A DNA stretch of 35,254 bases from Cyanobacteria bacterium OH_CBB_238 (GCA_023409995.1 JAEYQN010000062.1:1-35254); one strand, 5' to 3'; positions 15,649-23,977 are shown, counted from the stretch's first letter. The notes: generated by a model from the letters alone, not told the origin. Numbers and translations are program-made.

Positions 15649-16251
15649 TTATTCACTGAATAATTGTGATAAGCCTAGCGTACATACTGAAGCAACTGTT
15701 CCTAATACGCCACCTACAAATTTGGCTATTCCTGAACCTGATTTCTTTTTAGTTCCATCAATTTCAGAGATAATATCTTCTGCACTTGTGGAGTCAGCGC
15801 CCATTAATCCATTAAATGTTTTGTGGAATCCTGTACCAAAATCGCTTCTACAGTTTTCTTTTACTGCTGAACTCATGTCTACGCCAGTTCTAGCTTTAAA
15901 TGCCTGTTTCGCCATTGATGAAAGTTCTTCTTCTGATAAGCCTTGATATTGTGATTGTGATCTCATAGAATCTAGAAGAGAGCTATATTGTTCTAATACC
16001 TGATCTTCTTCACCTTCACTAATTAAATTTGCAATGACATCTATTTTGTCATATATGACGCTCGATTGAGCATTAGTTTTGTTTGTGAATGAATTTGATA
16101 ATTGTGTGTTGTTGTATTGTTGTTGTAACCAAACAGAACTATCATTTGTTCCTGTGGAATAAATTCCATAATTAGAACTATACAGACCACTGTTTGCAAC
16201 TGTGCTTGTGCCGGTGCTCAAGCCGAAATAGTCGTTAACTGCGTTAACCAT
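15649..16251 (-). CDS. Orphan protein with hydrophobic glycine-rich C-terminus
   Basis: 200 residues, no family recognised. The N-terminal 60 residues are rich in Ser, Thr, Asn and Tyr and look disordered. The middle (residues about 65-130) is predicted helical, with acidic stretches such as ISEGEEDQVLEQYSSLL and GLSEEELSSMAKQAF. The last 27 residues (from GIAKFVGGVLGTVASV) form a glycine-zipper-like hydrophobic segment that might insert in a membrane or pack against a partner. No signal peptide. A strong ribosome-binding site (GGAGG, 6 bases) supports ATG 16251 and good expression. It resembles the small secreted-like or effector-like orphans of the same lineage in general composition only; the role is unknown. 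Confidence 0.65.
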   Translation of the reverse strand: MVNAVNDYFGLSTGTSTVANSGLYSSNYGIYSTGTNDSSVWLQQQYNNTQLSNSFTNKTNAQSSVIYDKIDVIANLISEGEEDQVLEQYSSLLDSMRSQSQYQGLSEEELSSMAKQAFKARTGVDMSSAVKENCRSDFGTGFHKTFNGLMGADSTSAEDIISEIDGTKKKSGSGIAKFVGGVLGTVASVCTLGLSQLFSE

Positions 16252-16293
16252 AACTAACCTCCAAAATAAATTTAAATTTCTAACCTACCTGTT

Positions 16294-16320
16294 TTATTAA
16301 AAACATTTTGTTTTTAATAA
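16294..16320. repeat. AT-rich inverted repeat between the chromate-type transporter and the orphan gene
   Basis: An 11-bp perfect inverted repeat (16294-16304 with 16310-16320) with a 5-base spacer. It has no T run on the minus strand, so it is at best a weak terminator for the transporter genes or an element of the 5' leader of the gene at 16251. Confidence 0.4.
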
Positions 16321-16358
16321 TTTACTTTTGAGTTAAAGTTTGTTAACATTTCTTAAAA

Positions 16359-16946
16359 TTATAATTGAATATTAAACATAGAAGCTATTATGCATCCAGC
16401 AATCCCACTTATTAGCATAATCAATATTGGATTTAATTTTTTTTTCTTTGACAGCACAAAAAGAACAATCAGTATGATAAAGCATAAGCTGTCAAAATGA
16501 GCGGAATTGTATGAATTAAGTTCATTTAATTTTGGTAGGTTAAAAATTTCCAAAGCAAACAGTTTTATGCCTATTGCAGAAATCATTGCGCATGCAGTTG
16601 GTGCCAAAGAGTTTAATACTGATTTTACATATTTATTTTCTTCAAAGTGATCAAGAAATTTTATTAGAATAGCCGTTACAATTAAGGCAGGGAGTATTAT
16701 TCCTAAAATTGCTGTTACGCTTCCTATCATATGACCAGCTTTATATCCTGCGAAAACAGCCATATTAATCCCCACTGGACCTGGTGTAATATTTGAAATA
16801 ATAAGCATTTCATTTAATTCTTTTGCACTATACCAATTGTGATTTTGAGATATTGTATACAAAAATGGCAAGGCACCATATCCGCCACCAACAGAGAATA
16901 AACCTATTTTTAAAAATTCAAAAAATAATAACCAGTAAACTAACAC
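16359..16946 (-). CDS. Chromate transporter-family protein, second half of a split pair
   Basis: 195-residue membrane protein of the CHR family (single-domain type). The CHR signature is clear: FLKIGLFSVGGGYGALPFL near the N-terminus and ITPGPVGINMAVFAGYKAGH near residues 52-71, followed by hydrophobic helices to the C-terminus (about six membrane segments). In other bacteria paired short CHR proteins act together as one transporter for chromate or sulfate-like anions. The start is GTG at 16946, with AGGA six bases upstream, overlapping the preceding CHR gene by 7 bases. Whether it moves chromate, sulfate or another anion cannot be told; the family name should not be read as proof of chromate resistance. 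Confidence 0.85.
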   Translation of the reverse strand: MLVYWLLFFEFLKIGLFSVGGGYGALPFLYTISQNHNWYSAKELNEMLIISNITPGPVGINMAVFAGYKAGHMIGSVTAILGIILPALIVTAILIKFLDHFEENKYVKSVLNSLAPTACAMISAIGIKLFALEIFNLPKLNELNSYNSAHFDSLCFIILIVLFVLSKKKKLNPILIMLISGIAGCIIASMFNIQL

Positions 16947-17509
16947 TTATTATCCTCTTTGTTTATCAACGGATAAATGCCTCCAAATATGCAGGATGCA
17001 AGGATTATAAGTGCTGGAGAAATCTTTGAAAATAGAACCAATAAAAGTATAACTGAAAAAATTATGTGAAATTTTAAATCTTTTTTTGAATTTTTATATA
17101 GTTCTTCAACTGCAAAATATATAAGAACTAAAACCCCTGCTTTCATTCCCCAAAAGCAAGTTTGTACTATGTTGTTTGATATTAGGAGATTAAAAATTCT
17201 AATTATAAAAAATATGGCTATTAGTGGAGGTAAAATTATTGCAATAGTTGCAGTTGCAGCACCGCTAATACCTTTTAATTTGTTACCTACAAACATTGAC
17301 ACATTAATTGCAATAATTCCAGGAAGGCATTTACCTAATGATATATATTTAACTAGGTCTTCAGTTGTAATCCACTGTCTTTTTTCAACCACAGATTTTT
17401 GTAAGAGAGGGATTATTACATATCCGCCGCCTATTAGCTGACAGCCAATCATGAAAAATTCCTTAAATACTTCAAGTAAACTTATATTATTTTTTTCTTT
17501 ATTCCCCAT
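16940..17509 (-). CDS. Chromate transporter-family protein, first half of a split pair
   Basis: 189-residue single-domain CHR protein, the upstream partner of the next gene. Motifs: FFMIGCQLIGGGYVIIPLL (residues about 16-34) and LGKCLPGIIAINVSMFVGNK, which is the PGP-like loop of this paralogue (PG rather than the PGP of the partner). About six hydrophobic segments follow; the C-terminus has a stretch AVEELYKNSKKDLK between membrane segments. The two halves share the same repeat architecture but are only distantly alike, as expected if the active transporter is a heterodimer with opposite topologies. Transcribed divergently from the HNH gene, with a short palindrome in the shared promoter region. 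Confidence 0.85.
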   Translation of the reverse strand: MGNKEKNNISLLEVFKEFFMIGCQLIGGGYVIIPLLQKSVVEKRQWITTEDLVKYISLGKCLPGIIAINVSMFVGNKLKGISGAATATIAIILPPLIAIFFIIRIFNLLISNNIVQTCFWGMKAGVLVLIYFAVEELYKNSKKDLKFHIIFSVILLLVLFSKISPALIILASCIFGGIYPLINKEDNKC

Positions 17510-17562
17510 ATAACAATAATAACATACCTAAATCGGTTTAAAAAATACGACATCGTGGAATA

Positions 17563-17574
17563 CTACAATTGTAG
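17563..17574. promoter_or_regulatory. 12-base perfect palindrome in a divergent promoter region
   Basis: CTACAATTGTAG lies between the divergent CHR and HNH genes, 18 bases before the HNH ATG. A perfect palindrome of this kind in an 82-base divergent spacer is a possible repressor operator. No cognate regulator is known, and chance is not excluded. Confidence 0.3.
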
Positions 17575-17591
17575 AAGTAGGTGAGCAGAAA

Positions 17592-18104
17592 ATGACAAAA
17601 GTGTTATTGTTGAATTCTGATGGACGACCACTTAATATCTGCACTTGGAAAAGAGCCTTGCTGCTATTAATTAAGGGAAAAGCCAGGTATGCTCAAGCCA
17701 TTCAAAATATTGAGGATTTTATAACTGTTGATAAAACATTAATTCCCAAGGTTATAAAGTTAACATATAATTTGGCAGTTCCTAATACGGAACTGCCTTT
17801 TTGTAGAGAAAATATTTTAATAAGAGATAACTATACGTGTCAGTATTGTGGGGTAAAACTGACAGCAACAGAGTTAACATTAGATCATGTGTATCCTAAA
17901 TCTCGCTTAGGACCTGAAATATGGGAGAATATGGTCGCATGTTGTAAGGATTGTAATCAAAGAAAAGCAAACAGGACTCCACGAGAAGCTGGTATGAAAC
18001 TATTAAGGCGTCCATATCGTCCAGTGGATTATTTTGATTTTGAAAGAAAAAAATACTCATCCCTTAGTGAAAAATATTGGGATAAGTATTTTAAAGCTTC
18101 TTAA
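17592..18104 (+). CDS. Stand-alone HNH endonuclease domain protein
   Basis: 170 residues. The N-terminal half (MTKVLLLNSDGRPLN... to about residue 75) is the domain usually found before the nuclease in this cyanobacterial-type family. The HNH part has zinc ligands Cys83 and Cys86 (CQYCG) and Cys118 and Cys121 (CCKDCN). The catalytic Asp98-His99 lie in LTLDHVYPKSRLG, Asn113 in WENMV, and Asn122 in NQRKANRTP, i.e. an HNN variant typical of these proteins. No restriction-modification, toxin or mobile-element partner is nearby. This widespread group is chromosomal and its role is not established; DNA repair or nucleic-acid processing is a guess. AGGTGAG precedes ATG 17592. Confidence 0.85.
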   Translation: MTKVLLLNSDGRPLNICTWKRALLLLIKGKARYAQAIQNIEDFITVDKTLIPKVIKLTYNLAVPNTELPFCRENILIRDNYTCQYCGVKLTATELTLDHVYPKSRLGPEIWENMVACCKDCNQRKANRTPREAGMKLLRRPYRPVDYFDFERKKYSSLSEKYWDKYFKAS

Positions 18105-18132
18105 ATAATAAATTTAAAAAATCCTATATTTG

Positions 18133-19356
18133 CTATTTTTGCATTGCCTTTTTTACTTCTTTTTTGTATATTTCAACATTTGGCTGAAGAACTTCAGGCA
18201 TAGCTTCTGTTTGTGGAGTTACATCTCCTTTTAGTTGTCTTAGTATATTCCCTGTATACAGTGTTTCAAAGTGTTTGAATTCTATAAATCTTGCAATAGT
18301 CGTAATCTCAAGATCTGAAAACTCAATTTTAGATACAGGGTGCTGAGCTGAATAGGCTGCTACAACGCCTTCAATAACTGCTGTTGTAACTTTATCTTCT
18401 GGTTTTACATATACAAAAGTGAAGAATGAATCAGTGTTGTTTGGGTCTAAATCTGCTTCAGCATTATAGTGCAAATATCCTGGTCCAACATTGGTGTCAG
18501 TTGATATTGTTGCTTTTAGTGATTCATTTTTTAACTGTTTTTCCCAAAGTGTAGTTCCTAAGTATGCATCCCCAAAGTATTCTACAAAATGTTTGTTTTT
18601 TCCTGATTCTTTTGAGTTTACATTAAAAATTGCTTGTTTTAGCGCATCATTATTTTCTAATTCTGTTTGAGAGAAATCTAATTGTGCTTTGATAGAAGCT
18701 TCAAGCATTGCTTTCACGTCTTCTTTTGATTCACCAATGTATGCTAGTGTGAATATTGTTGCATCATCAAAAATGGAGAATCTTCCACCAACATCATCAT
18801 GTACAAATCCAGCTAATTTGATTTCGTTAGAATCTACGATTCTTCTCAATGCACTTTTTTCGCTAGAAGCATCAGTCATCGCAATAAACCTATCAGACAC
18901 GTCTTCTTTTCCTAAAAATTCTTGCATTAATTTTTTAGAATTTTCATACGCAACTGTTGTTTCAAGAGTTCCACCTGATTTTGATACAACTAAAAATTGA
19001 GTCTTATTTAAATCTAGTGTTGATGCAAATCTTTTAAAACTTTCAGGATCTACAGATGAGTAAAAATGCACTTTTGAATCTTTTCCTAGCATTTTTAACA
19101 AAGCTTCTGTCGTGTGTCTAGAGCCACCAATTCCTAATATTGCGAGTTCGGTATATTGACCATTTTTAGCTTTATCTGCTAAATCAAATAGTGAATCTAA
19201 TGTTTTGATTTGGTTTTCAGGTAATGTTCCAATCCAATTCAAAAATTGTCCTTCTTTGCCTGCTCTAGATGCTACGTCTTTTACAGCATTAACTCCTAAT
19301 GAAGAGTATTTGTCTGTATTCACTTGTCCTACTTCTACTATTAAGCTATTTTCCAT
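18133..19356 (-). CDS. pgi: Glucose-6-phosphate isomerase
   Basis: Interconverts glucose-6-phosphate and fructose-6-phosphate. 407 residues from ATG 19356; an in-frame TTG four codons upstream is rejected because the strong GGAGG lies inside it and is ideally spaced (5 bases) for the ATG. The two SIS-type sugar-isomerase folds are visible: ILGIGGSRHTTEALLKMLG and VVSKSGGTLETTVAYENSKK. Also present are HDDVGGRFSIFDD and a late block with SKIEFSDLEITTIARFIEF. It is shorter than the enterobacterial enzyme (about 549) and fairly divergent, closer to the short bacterial or Tal-fused type. Follows pgm on the same strand by 80 bases with a 16-bp hairpin between, so the two were likely cotranscribed. 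Confidence 0.88.
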   Translation of the reverse strand: MENSLIVEVGQVNTDKYSSLGVNAVKDVASRAGKEGQFLNWIGTLPENQIKTLDSLFDLADKAKNGQYTELAILGIGGSRHTTEALLKMLGKDSKVHFYSSVDPESFKRFASTLDLNKTQFLVVSKSGGTLETTVAYENSKKLMQEFLGKEDVSDRFIAMTDASSEKSALRRIVDSNEIKLAGFVHDDVGGRFSIFDDATIFTLAYIGESKEDVKAMLEASIKAQLDFSQTELENNDALKQAIFNVNSKESGKNKHFVEYFGDAYLGTTLWEKQLKNESLKATISTDTNVGPGYLHYNAEADLDPNNTDSFFTFVYVKPEDKVTTAVIEGVVAAYSAQHPVSKIEFSDLEITTIARFIEFKHFETLYTGNILRQLKGDVTPQTEAMPEVLQPNVEIYKKEVKKAMQK

Positions 19357-19368
19357 ATAATCCTCCAA

Positions 19369-19408
19369 ATTTTTAGCTGATAATCAAACTTAATTATCAG
19401 CTAAAAAT
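19369..19408. promoter_or_regulatory. 16-bp perfect hairpin just upstream of the pgi ribosome-binding site
   Basis: 19369-19384 pairs perfectly with 19393-19408 around an 8-base loop. On the minus strand the stem begins with a T run and ends with an A run, the reverse of an intrinsic terminator, so it should not stop pgm transcription into pgi. Its 3' edge is two bases from the GGAGG of pgi, so it could tune translation or protect the pgi mRNA 5' end after cleavage. Confidence 0.6.
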
Positions 19409-19436
19409 AATGTTATTGCAATATTTGGAAGATATT

Positions 19437-21119
19437 TTATACAGTTAGAATATCTTCTGCGGCAGAACTTAGATCAGTTAGAGTTTTGTCTGCTTCTTCT
19501 GCATTTTCTCTTGCAACTTCTATGTATACCTTTACTTTAGGTTCTGTTCCACTTTTTCTGACAAGAAAAGAAGATCCGTCTGTCAAGTATAACTTGATTC
19601 CGTCGCCGCCTTTTTTATAATGTTGCATCTCTTCTGCCACTTCTTTTGTCTTTTCTACATCAATAGTGTATCCATTTCCAAATTCGGTTTTTCCTTCTAA
19701 TGCATCATTATAAATGTTATTGATTCTACTCATGACAGTGTTTTTATCTGTGTCATCATTGAATTTTTTACTAATGCAATTTGCTCTAAATTCTACATTT
19801 AAATCCTCTTTTACATTATCTAGTATTTCAGATAGCGGTTTCTCTTCAGTAGCTACGAGGTCAAGCATTAATAACAAGGCTATTATTCCGTCTTTTTCAG
19901 GAATATGAGAATTTATTGTTAGGCCTCCAGATTCTTCACCTGCGACCAAAATATCATTGCCCTTTTTTCTTTCCTCAATTATGTCTTCGCCAATATATTT
20001 GAATCCAACAGGAGTTTGAATTATGTTCAAGCCATTATTTTTCGCAAATATATCTATCTGAGACGAAGTTGCCTGGCTTCTTATTATGGAACCTGTTTTG
20101 CTTTTATTTTTAGCCAGGTGGTATGCAGTCAGCAAAAGCACATCGTTAGGAGTTATAAAATTGCCTTTTTCATCAATTATGCCAAACCTATCTGCATCCC
20201 CATCATTAGCTAATCCTATTTTCAAGCTATTTGGGTCATTTAATATATCATTTTTTACTTCTATTAAATTTTCTTTTGTAGGATTTGGTCCTTCTTTTTC
20301 CCCAGAATCAACATCTTTAAAAGGTATTAAATAATCTTCCATTAATTTTGGGAATACATTTTCACCTGTTCCTTTTAAAGAATCATAGTATATTGATATA
20401 TTTGAATTTCTTATTTTATCCCAATCTATTAAATTATAGGATTCAATCGTATCTTTATAGGATTCATATGGGAAAATTGTTTTAACTGTCCCTATTTGAT
20501 TCTTGTTAGTTGTTATTTTGCCTTCTTTTGCATATTGAACCATATTACTGGCAACTTGTTTTGTTACACTTGGTGGGGCAATTGCACCTTCTTTAGTCAC
20601 TAGATTATAACCACCGTCTTCCCAAGGATTGTGGCTTGCAGTCATTAAAATAGCAACATCTATATTATCTTGCTGAGTTTTTAATGCATGTAATGGTGTT
20701 GGAACCGGTTTTTGAATATATAACACATTTATTCCCTGATTTATTAGCGTATTTTTGACGAGGTTAAGAGATTTTGTTGTTGCTTCTCGAGTATCTCCTC
20801 CAATTAAAACAACTGGTTCTTTTCCTTGCTCCTTTGCTGTGTCTTTTGCATATTTTGCGACTCCAAGAGTCATCAACTCCACAACATCAGGGGTAAATAA
20901 CTTTGATCCATATACAGCTCTATGTCCTGAAGTTGATGTTGATAGGCTATTTGCTACTATTTCTGCAGTATCTACGTCTACATTTATATCTTTTGTACTA
21001 TAATTGCCCTTAAATGTTACGCTGTCTTGCGGGGTTGTAAGTGATACAAACGAATAATTTCCTAATTTTGTAGCTAAATTTTTGCATGGCAAAGCCTGAC
21101 TAATGGATGCGACTCTCAT
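19437..21119 (-). CDS. Phosphoglucomutase/phosphomannomutase with N-terminal tag
   Basis: Alpha-D-phosphohexomutase interconverting hexose 1- and 6-phosphates. 560 residues. Active-site phosphoserine Ser162 in TASHNPWEDGGYN; metal-binding DGDADRFG near residue 308; sugar-binding GEESGG near residue 410; phosphate-binding RKSGTEPKVKVY near the C-terminus. The substrate loop after TSGHR at about residues 63-67 begins the catalytic core, so the first 50-60 residues are extra. They contain DSVTFKGN (32-39), a motif discussed as a finding. GAGGA precedes ATG 21119. Together with pgi it links glucose-1-phosphate from alpha-glucan to glycolysis. The family and fold are certain; glucose versus mannose specificity is inferred from the pgi neighbour. 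Confidence 0.9.
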   Translation of the reverse strand: MRVASISQALPCKNLATKLGNYSFVSLTTPQDSVTFKGNYSTKDINVDVDTAEIVANSLSTSTSGHRAVYGSKLFTPDVVELMTLGVAKYAKDTAKEQGKEPVVLIGGDTREATTKSLNLVKNTLINQGINVLYIQKPVPTPLHALKTQQDNIDVAILMTASHNPWEDGGYNLVTKEGAIAPPSVTKQVASNMVQYAKEGKITTNKNQIGTVKTIFPYESYKDTIESYNLIDWDKIRNSNISIYYDSLKGTGENVFPKLMEDYLIPFKDVDSGEKEGPNPTKENLIEVKNDILNDPNSLKIGLANDGDADRFGIIDEKGNFITPNDVLLLTAYHLAKNKSKTGSIIRSQATSSQIDIFAKNNGLNIIQTPVGFKYIGEDIIEERKKGNDILVAGEESGGLTINSHIPEKDGIIALLLMLDLVATEEKPLSEILDNVKEDLNVEFRANCISKKFNDDTDKNTVMSRINNIYNDALEGKTEFGNGYTIDVEKTKEVAEEMQHYKKGGDGIKLYLTDGSSFLVRKSGTEPKVKVYIEVARENAEEADKTLTDLSSAAEDILTV

Positions 21120-21203
21120 TACTATATCCTCATTTAAATAAACACACAGTTATAATATCGCTAAAAAATTAAGTTGCTAGTTCTTTATAAAATTTTACAA
21201 TAT

Positions 21204-21827
21204 CTAGTCGTTTAAATGCTTAAAGTGATGTTTTAGATATAAAGCAAATAAAATAACACATGACAATACAATTGCCACGTCAAATTTATGTAATATAGCA
21301 CTGAATTTATCTAAGTTTTCGCCCAGTTTTACTCCAACGTAAACAAGGAAGTAGCTCCAAACTAATGAACCGAGGAATGTTAATCCTAAAAATTTTGGAA
21401 GATTAACTTTTAATATACCTGCAGGCAATGATATAAATGTTCTAACAACGGGTAACATTCTGCATATGAAAAAGGCTAATTCACCCCATTTTTTTGACCA
21501 TTTATCCGCAATCTCTAAGTCATGTTTACTTACAAGAAGCCATTTTCCATACTTTTCAATAAATGGTCTGCCTCCAAAGTAACCAATATAATATGATGGA
21601 ATTGAACCAATTACACAGCCAATTGCCCCAGCAAAGGCTGCTACATGTATTGTCATGACACCTTTGCTGACAAGATAACCCGCAAATGGAAGAATTGCCT
21701 CGCTTGGCAGCGGTATGTTGCAAGATTCTATTGCCATAAGAAGTGCTATTCCCCATGGACCCATGCTAGAAATAGTCTTTTCTATGCACAGAATTAACCC
21801 GGTTATAATTGGTTTTAAAGCTTCCAT
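21204..21827 (-). CDS. DedA-family membrane protein (VTT domain)
   Basis: 207-residue integral membrane protein of the DedA (SNARE-associated, VTT) family; some members flip undecaprenyl phosphate or phosphatidylethanolamine. Family features: an amphipathic re-entrant segment with ESCNIPLPSEAILPFAGYL near residues 34-52, a GSIPSYYIGYFGGRPF segment near 74-89, and the signature FICRMLPVVRTFISLPAG near 119-136. Four to five further hydrophobic helices follow. GAGGGTGAAAT precedes ATG 21827. Separated from pgm by 84 bases on the same strand; an operon is possible but no functional link is evident. Confidence 0.9.
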   Translation of the reverse strand: MEALKPIITGLILCIEKTISSMGPWGIALLMAIESCNIPLPSEAILPFAGYLVSKGVMTIHVAAFAGAIGCVIGSIPSYYIGYFGGRPFIEKYGKWLLVSKHDLEIADKWSKKWGELAFFICRMLPVVRTFISLPAGILKVNLPKFLGLTFLGSLVWSYFLVYVGVKLGENLDKFSAILHKFDVAIVLSCVILFALYLKHHFKHLND

Positions 21828-21996
21828 ATTTCACCCTCATTAGTACTTTTAAAATAATACAATAAAAATACTGACATTTTTTTTAAATTATAAAAACAAT
21901 AATATAAAGATAAATCACATGGTCTATACAAATACACCATAGGGTTTATGGATTAATATAAAAATTAAGTAATAATATATTATGTGAGGAGTAGGT

Positions 21997-22338
21997 ATGT
22001 TAAAAGGTATTTTAAATTCTTCAGTACAAAATGGGCAGCTTAATCAGGCTTTAGGAGTTGATAAAACAGGTCTTTTTGAAAAGACTAATCCTTATAGTGC
22101 AAACAAATCAGGGCTTCTAGTTGATGGATCAGATATTTCAACTAATGCAATGCAGCTTTACCAAAAAGAGCTTGACTTAAAGCAATTTACAGATCTTACA
22201 CTGTCAGATCCTAGCGATACATCTCATAACTCAATAGTTGCTTCTAAGCTTGAAAGTGGCGATATTAGTTTTGACGATGAGGATATAATAAATTCACTAT
22301 TTAATAACCCTGAATTTATTAGTGATATTTTTGCTTAG
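21997..22338 (+). CDS. Small acidic orphan protein
   Basis: 113 residues, no family recognised. It begins MLKGILNSSVQNGQLNQALG and has a helical middle (SDISTNAMQLYQKELDLKQ). The C-terminal half is acidic and serine-rich, with a final amphipathic helix (DIINSLFNNPEFISDIFA). No signal peptide, no cysteines. A good ribosome-binding site (GAGGAG, 5 bases) and a 160-base upstream leader suggest a real, regulated gene. It is followed directly by the YkgJ-like gene (24 bases to its ATG). Function unknown. Confidence 0.65.
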   Translation: MLKGILNSSVQNGQLNQALGVDKTGLFEKTNPYSANKSGLLVDGSDISTNAMQLYQKELDLKQFTDLTLSDPSDTSHNSIVASKLESGDISFDDEDIINSLFNNPEFISDIFA

Positions 22339-22362
22339 CGTTTGATTTTTGAATGTAAGCCC

Positions 22363-22785
22363 ATGAACTGTATTGCGCAAAAGATAAAGAAATTTTTTCA
22401 TCTATATATTTTAAAAAGAAAATACTTTAGGCAAGGTAAATGCCTTCAGTGTGGTGCTTGCTGCAAGAAAATATATGTAAGACATAAAAAATCAGTTATT
22501 AAAACTGAGGAAGAATTTTCTAAGTTACAAAAAATACATCCTTTTTACACATACTTAAAAGTAATTGATAAAGATGAATTAGGTCTAGTTTTTTCTTGTT
22601 CAAATCTAAATGAAGAAGAAAAGTCATGTAAAATTCATAATGATAGGCCAGGAATATGCCGTAGGTATCCTTCGGAGCACATTTTTAGTATGAGCGGATG
22701 CTTGTCTGATGATTGTGGTTATAGCTTTTCTCCAATAGAATCTTTTGATGATGTCTTGGCAAAACAGCAGAAGAAAATTAAATAA
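22363..22785 (+). CDS. YkgJ-family cysteine-cluster protein
   Basis: 140 residues from ATG 22363; a TTG seven codons upstream in frame has no better ribosome-binding site. The CxxCGxCC signature is at CLQCGACCKK, followed by SCSNLNEEEKSCKIHNDRPG and ICRRYPSEH, i.e. the usual eight-cysteine cluster of the YkgJ (UPF0153) family, presumed to bind zinc or an iron-sulfur cluster. The biological role of the family is not established. Convergent with folP; the two coding regions overlap by 8 bases at their 3' ends. Confidence 0.85.
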   Translation: MNCIAQKIKKFFHLYILKRKYFRQGKCLQCGACCKKIYVRHKKSVIKTEEEFSKLQKIHPFYTYLKVIDKDELGLVFSCSNLNEEEKSCKIHNDRPGICRRYPSEHIFSMSGCLSDDCGYSFSPIESFDDVLAKQQKKIK

Positions 22786-23965
22786 CTTTTGAAATGTATT
22801 TATACTGTTCTGTGTGCATTTTAACGTTATGAACTCTAAGGATATGCGTTCCTTTATTAAGCATCTGCATTCCATATAATGCTGATAGACTATCTAGAGC
22901 TTCAGTATTTGTTATGTTAAACTCTTTTTTCATAAATGATTTTCGAGATATTCCCATAAGTATTGGGCAATTTAAAGACTTAAATTCATTAACCCTTTTT
23001 ATTATTTCAAAGCTATCCTTTACAGATTTTCCAAACCCAATTCCTGGATCAATTATTATATGTCTTTGCTCTAACCCTTTTTCAGTTAGCTCTTCTATTC
23101 GTTTTGCAAAGAATTTGTATATATCTTCAACAATGTCTCCTTGAAAATCTTTTGGATCCAATTCTGCAGGAACTTTTGTTGCATGCATTATTATTGTAGG
23201 AATATTATTCTCACAAACATAACTCAATAGACGAGAATCATTTCTCAAGGCGGAAACGTCATTTATAATATCAGCTCCAGCGTTTATTGCCTTCATTGCG
23301 GTTATATAATTTCTTGTATCAATACTTATTGGTATTGTTTTATTTACCTTCCTAATAGCTTCTATTATAGGGATAACTCTATCCGATTCTTTTATCGGAG
23401 AAACATCTGTTGCTCCCGGACGAGTGGATTCTCCTCCTATATCAATTATGTCTGCGCCATCCGCAATTAATTGTAAGCTTTTTTCAATTGATTCTTCTTT
23501 GTTTGAGATATTTCCACCATCAGAAAAAGAGTCAGGTGTTACATTAACGATGCCCATCATCAAGGGCTTATCCCATTCAAGATGCTTGTTTTTGAGATCA
23601 ATTTTAGAAGGGGTATAATCTAATGTGTTTTTTAGAATATTTGCCAATTCTTTGAGTCTAAATGGTTGAATGAGCAATTTTTTTATTAATAAATTATATT
23701 GTGCTACTGTTGCAGAAATAATGCAGTCTGTGTACTCGCAATTGCAGGAAATGGTCTCTCTGGAAACCGCACAATCAAAACCAAGAGACAAGCAGAGTTG
23801 CTTTAGTATATTTGCTTCTACTGGCTTTAGGCTGAATATTTTAAATGTCATGTGTTTATATTTGTTTTGCGCAACATCAAGATACAAACTGTCAAAGCCA
23901 ACAATTTGTATTTCTTTTTTTATGTCTAAAATATTTGCACTTTTTAGAATTATTTTGTTATTCAT
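22778..23965 (-). CDS. folP: Dihydropteroate synthase with N-terminal extra domain
   Basis: Condenses p-aminobenzoate with 6-hydroxymethyl-dihydropterin pyrophosphate in folate synthesis. 395 residues from ATG 23965. The C-terminal TIM barrel (about 135-395) has MGIVNVTPDSFSDGG, DIGGESTRPGAT, SIDTRN, the dimer-side DPGIGFGK and GISRKSF. The first ~130 residues are an additional domain, as in several anaerobe DHPS proteins of this length. A longer open frame begins at 24040, but it crosses the upstream gene's terminator and an apparent -10 box, so it is rejected. ATG 23965 has no Shine-Dalgarno; TATAAT ends exactly six bases before it (see findings). Confidence 0.93.
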   Translation of the reverse strand: MNNKIILKSANILDIKKEIQIVGFDSLYLDVAQNKYKHMTFKIFSLKPVEANILKQLCLSLGFDCAVSRETISCNCEYTDCIISATVAQYNLLIKKLLIQPFRLKELANILKNTLDYTPSKIDLKNKHLEWDKPLMMGIVNVTPDSFSDGGNISNKEESIEKSLQLIADGADIIDIGGESTRPGATDVSPIKESDRVIPIIEAIRKVNKTIPISIDTRNYITAMKAINAGADIINDVSALRNDSRLLSYVCENNIPTIIMHATKVPAELDPKDFQGDIVEDIYKFFAKRIEELTEKGLEQRHIIIDPGIGFGKSVKDSFEIIKRVNEFKSLNCPILMGISRKSFMKKEFNITNTEALDSLSALYGMQMLNKGTHILRVHNVKMHTEQYKYISKVI

Positions 23966-23971
23966 AAACTT

Positions 23972-23977
23972 ATTATA
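23972..23977 (-). promoter_or_regulatory. TATAAT box six bases before folP: candidate leaderless promoter
   Basis: On the minus strand TATAAT then AAGTTT then ATG. No -35 match is visible at 16-18 bases. If this is the -10, transcription would begin at or next to the A of ATG. Confidence 0.4.

Noticed and set aside
17592..18104. HNH protein as a homing endonuclease, toxin or phage gene
   Set aside because: No intron, mobile element, immunity or restriction-modification partner is seen; this type is a common chromosomal gene.
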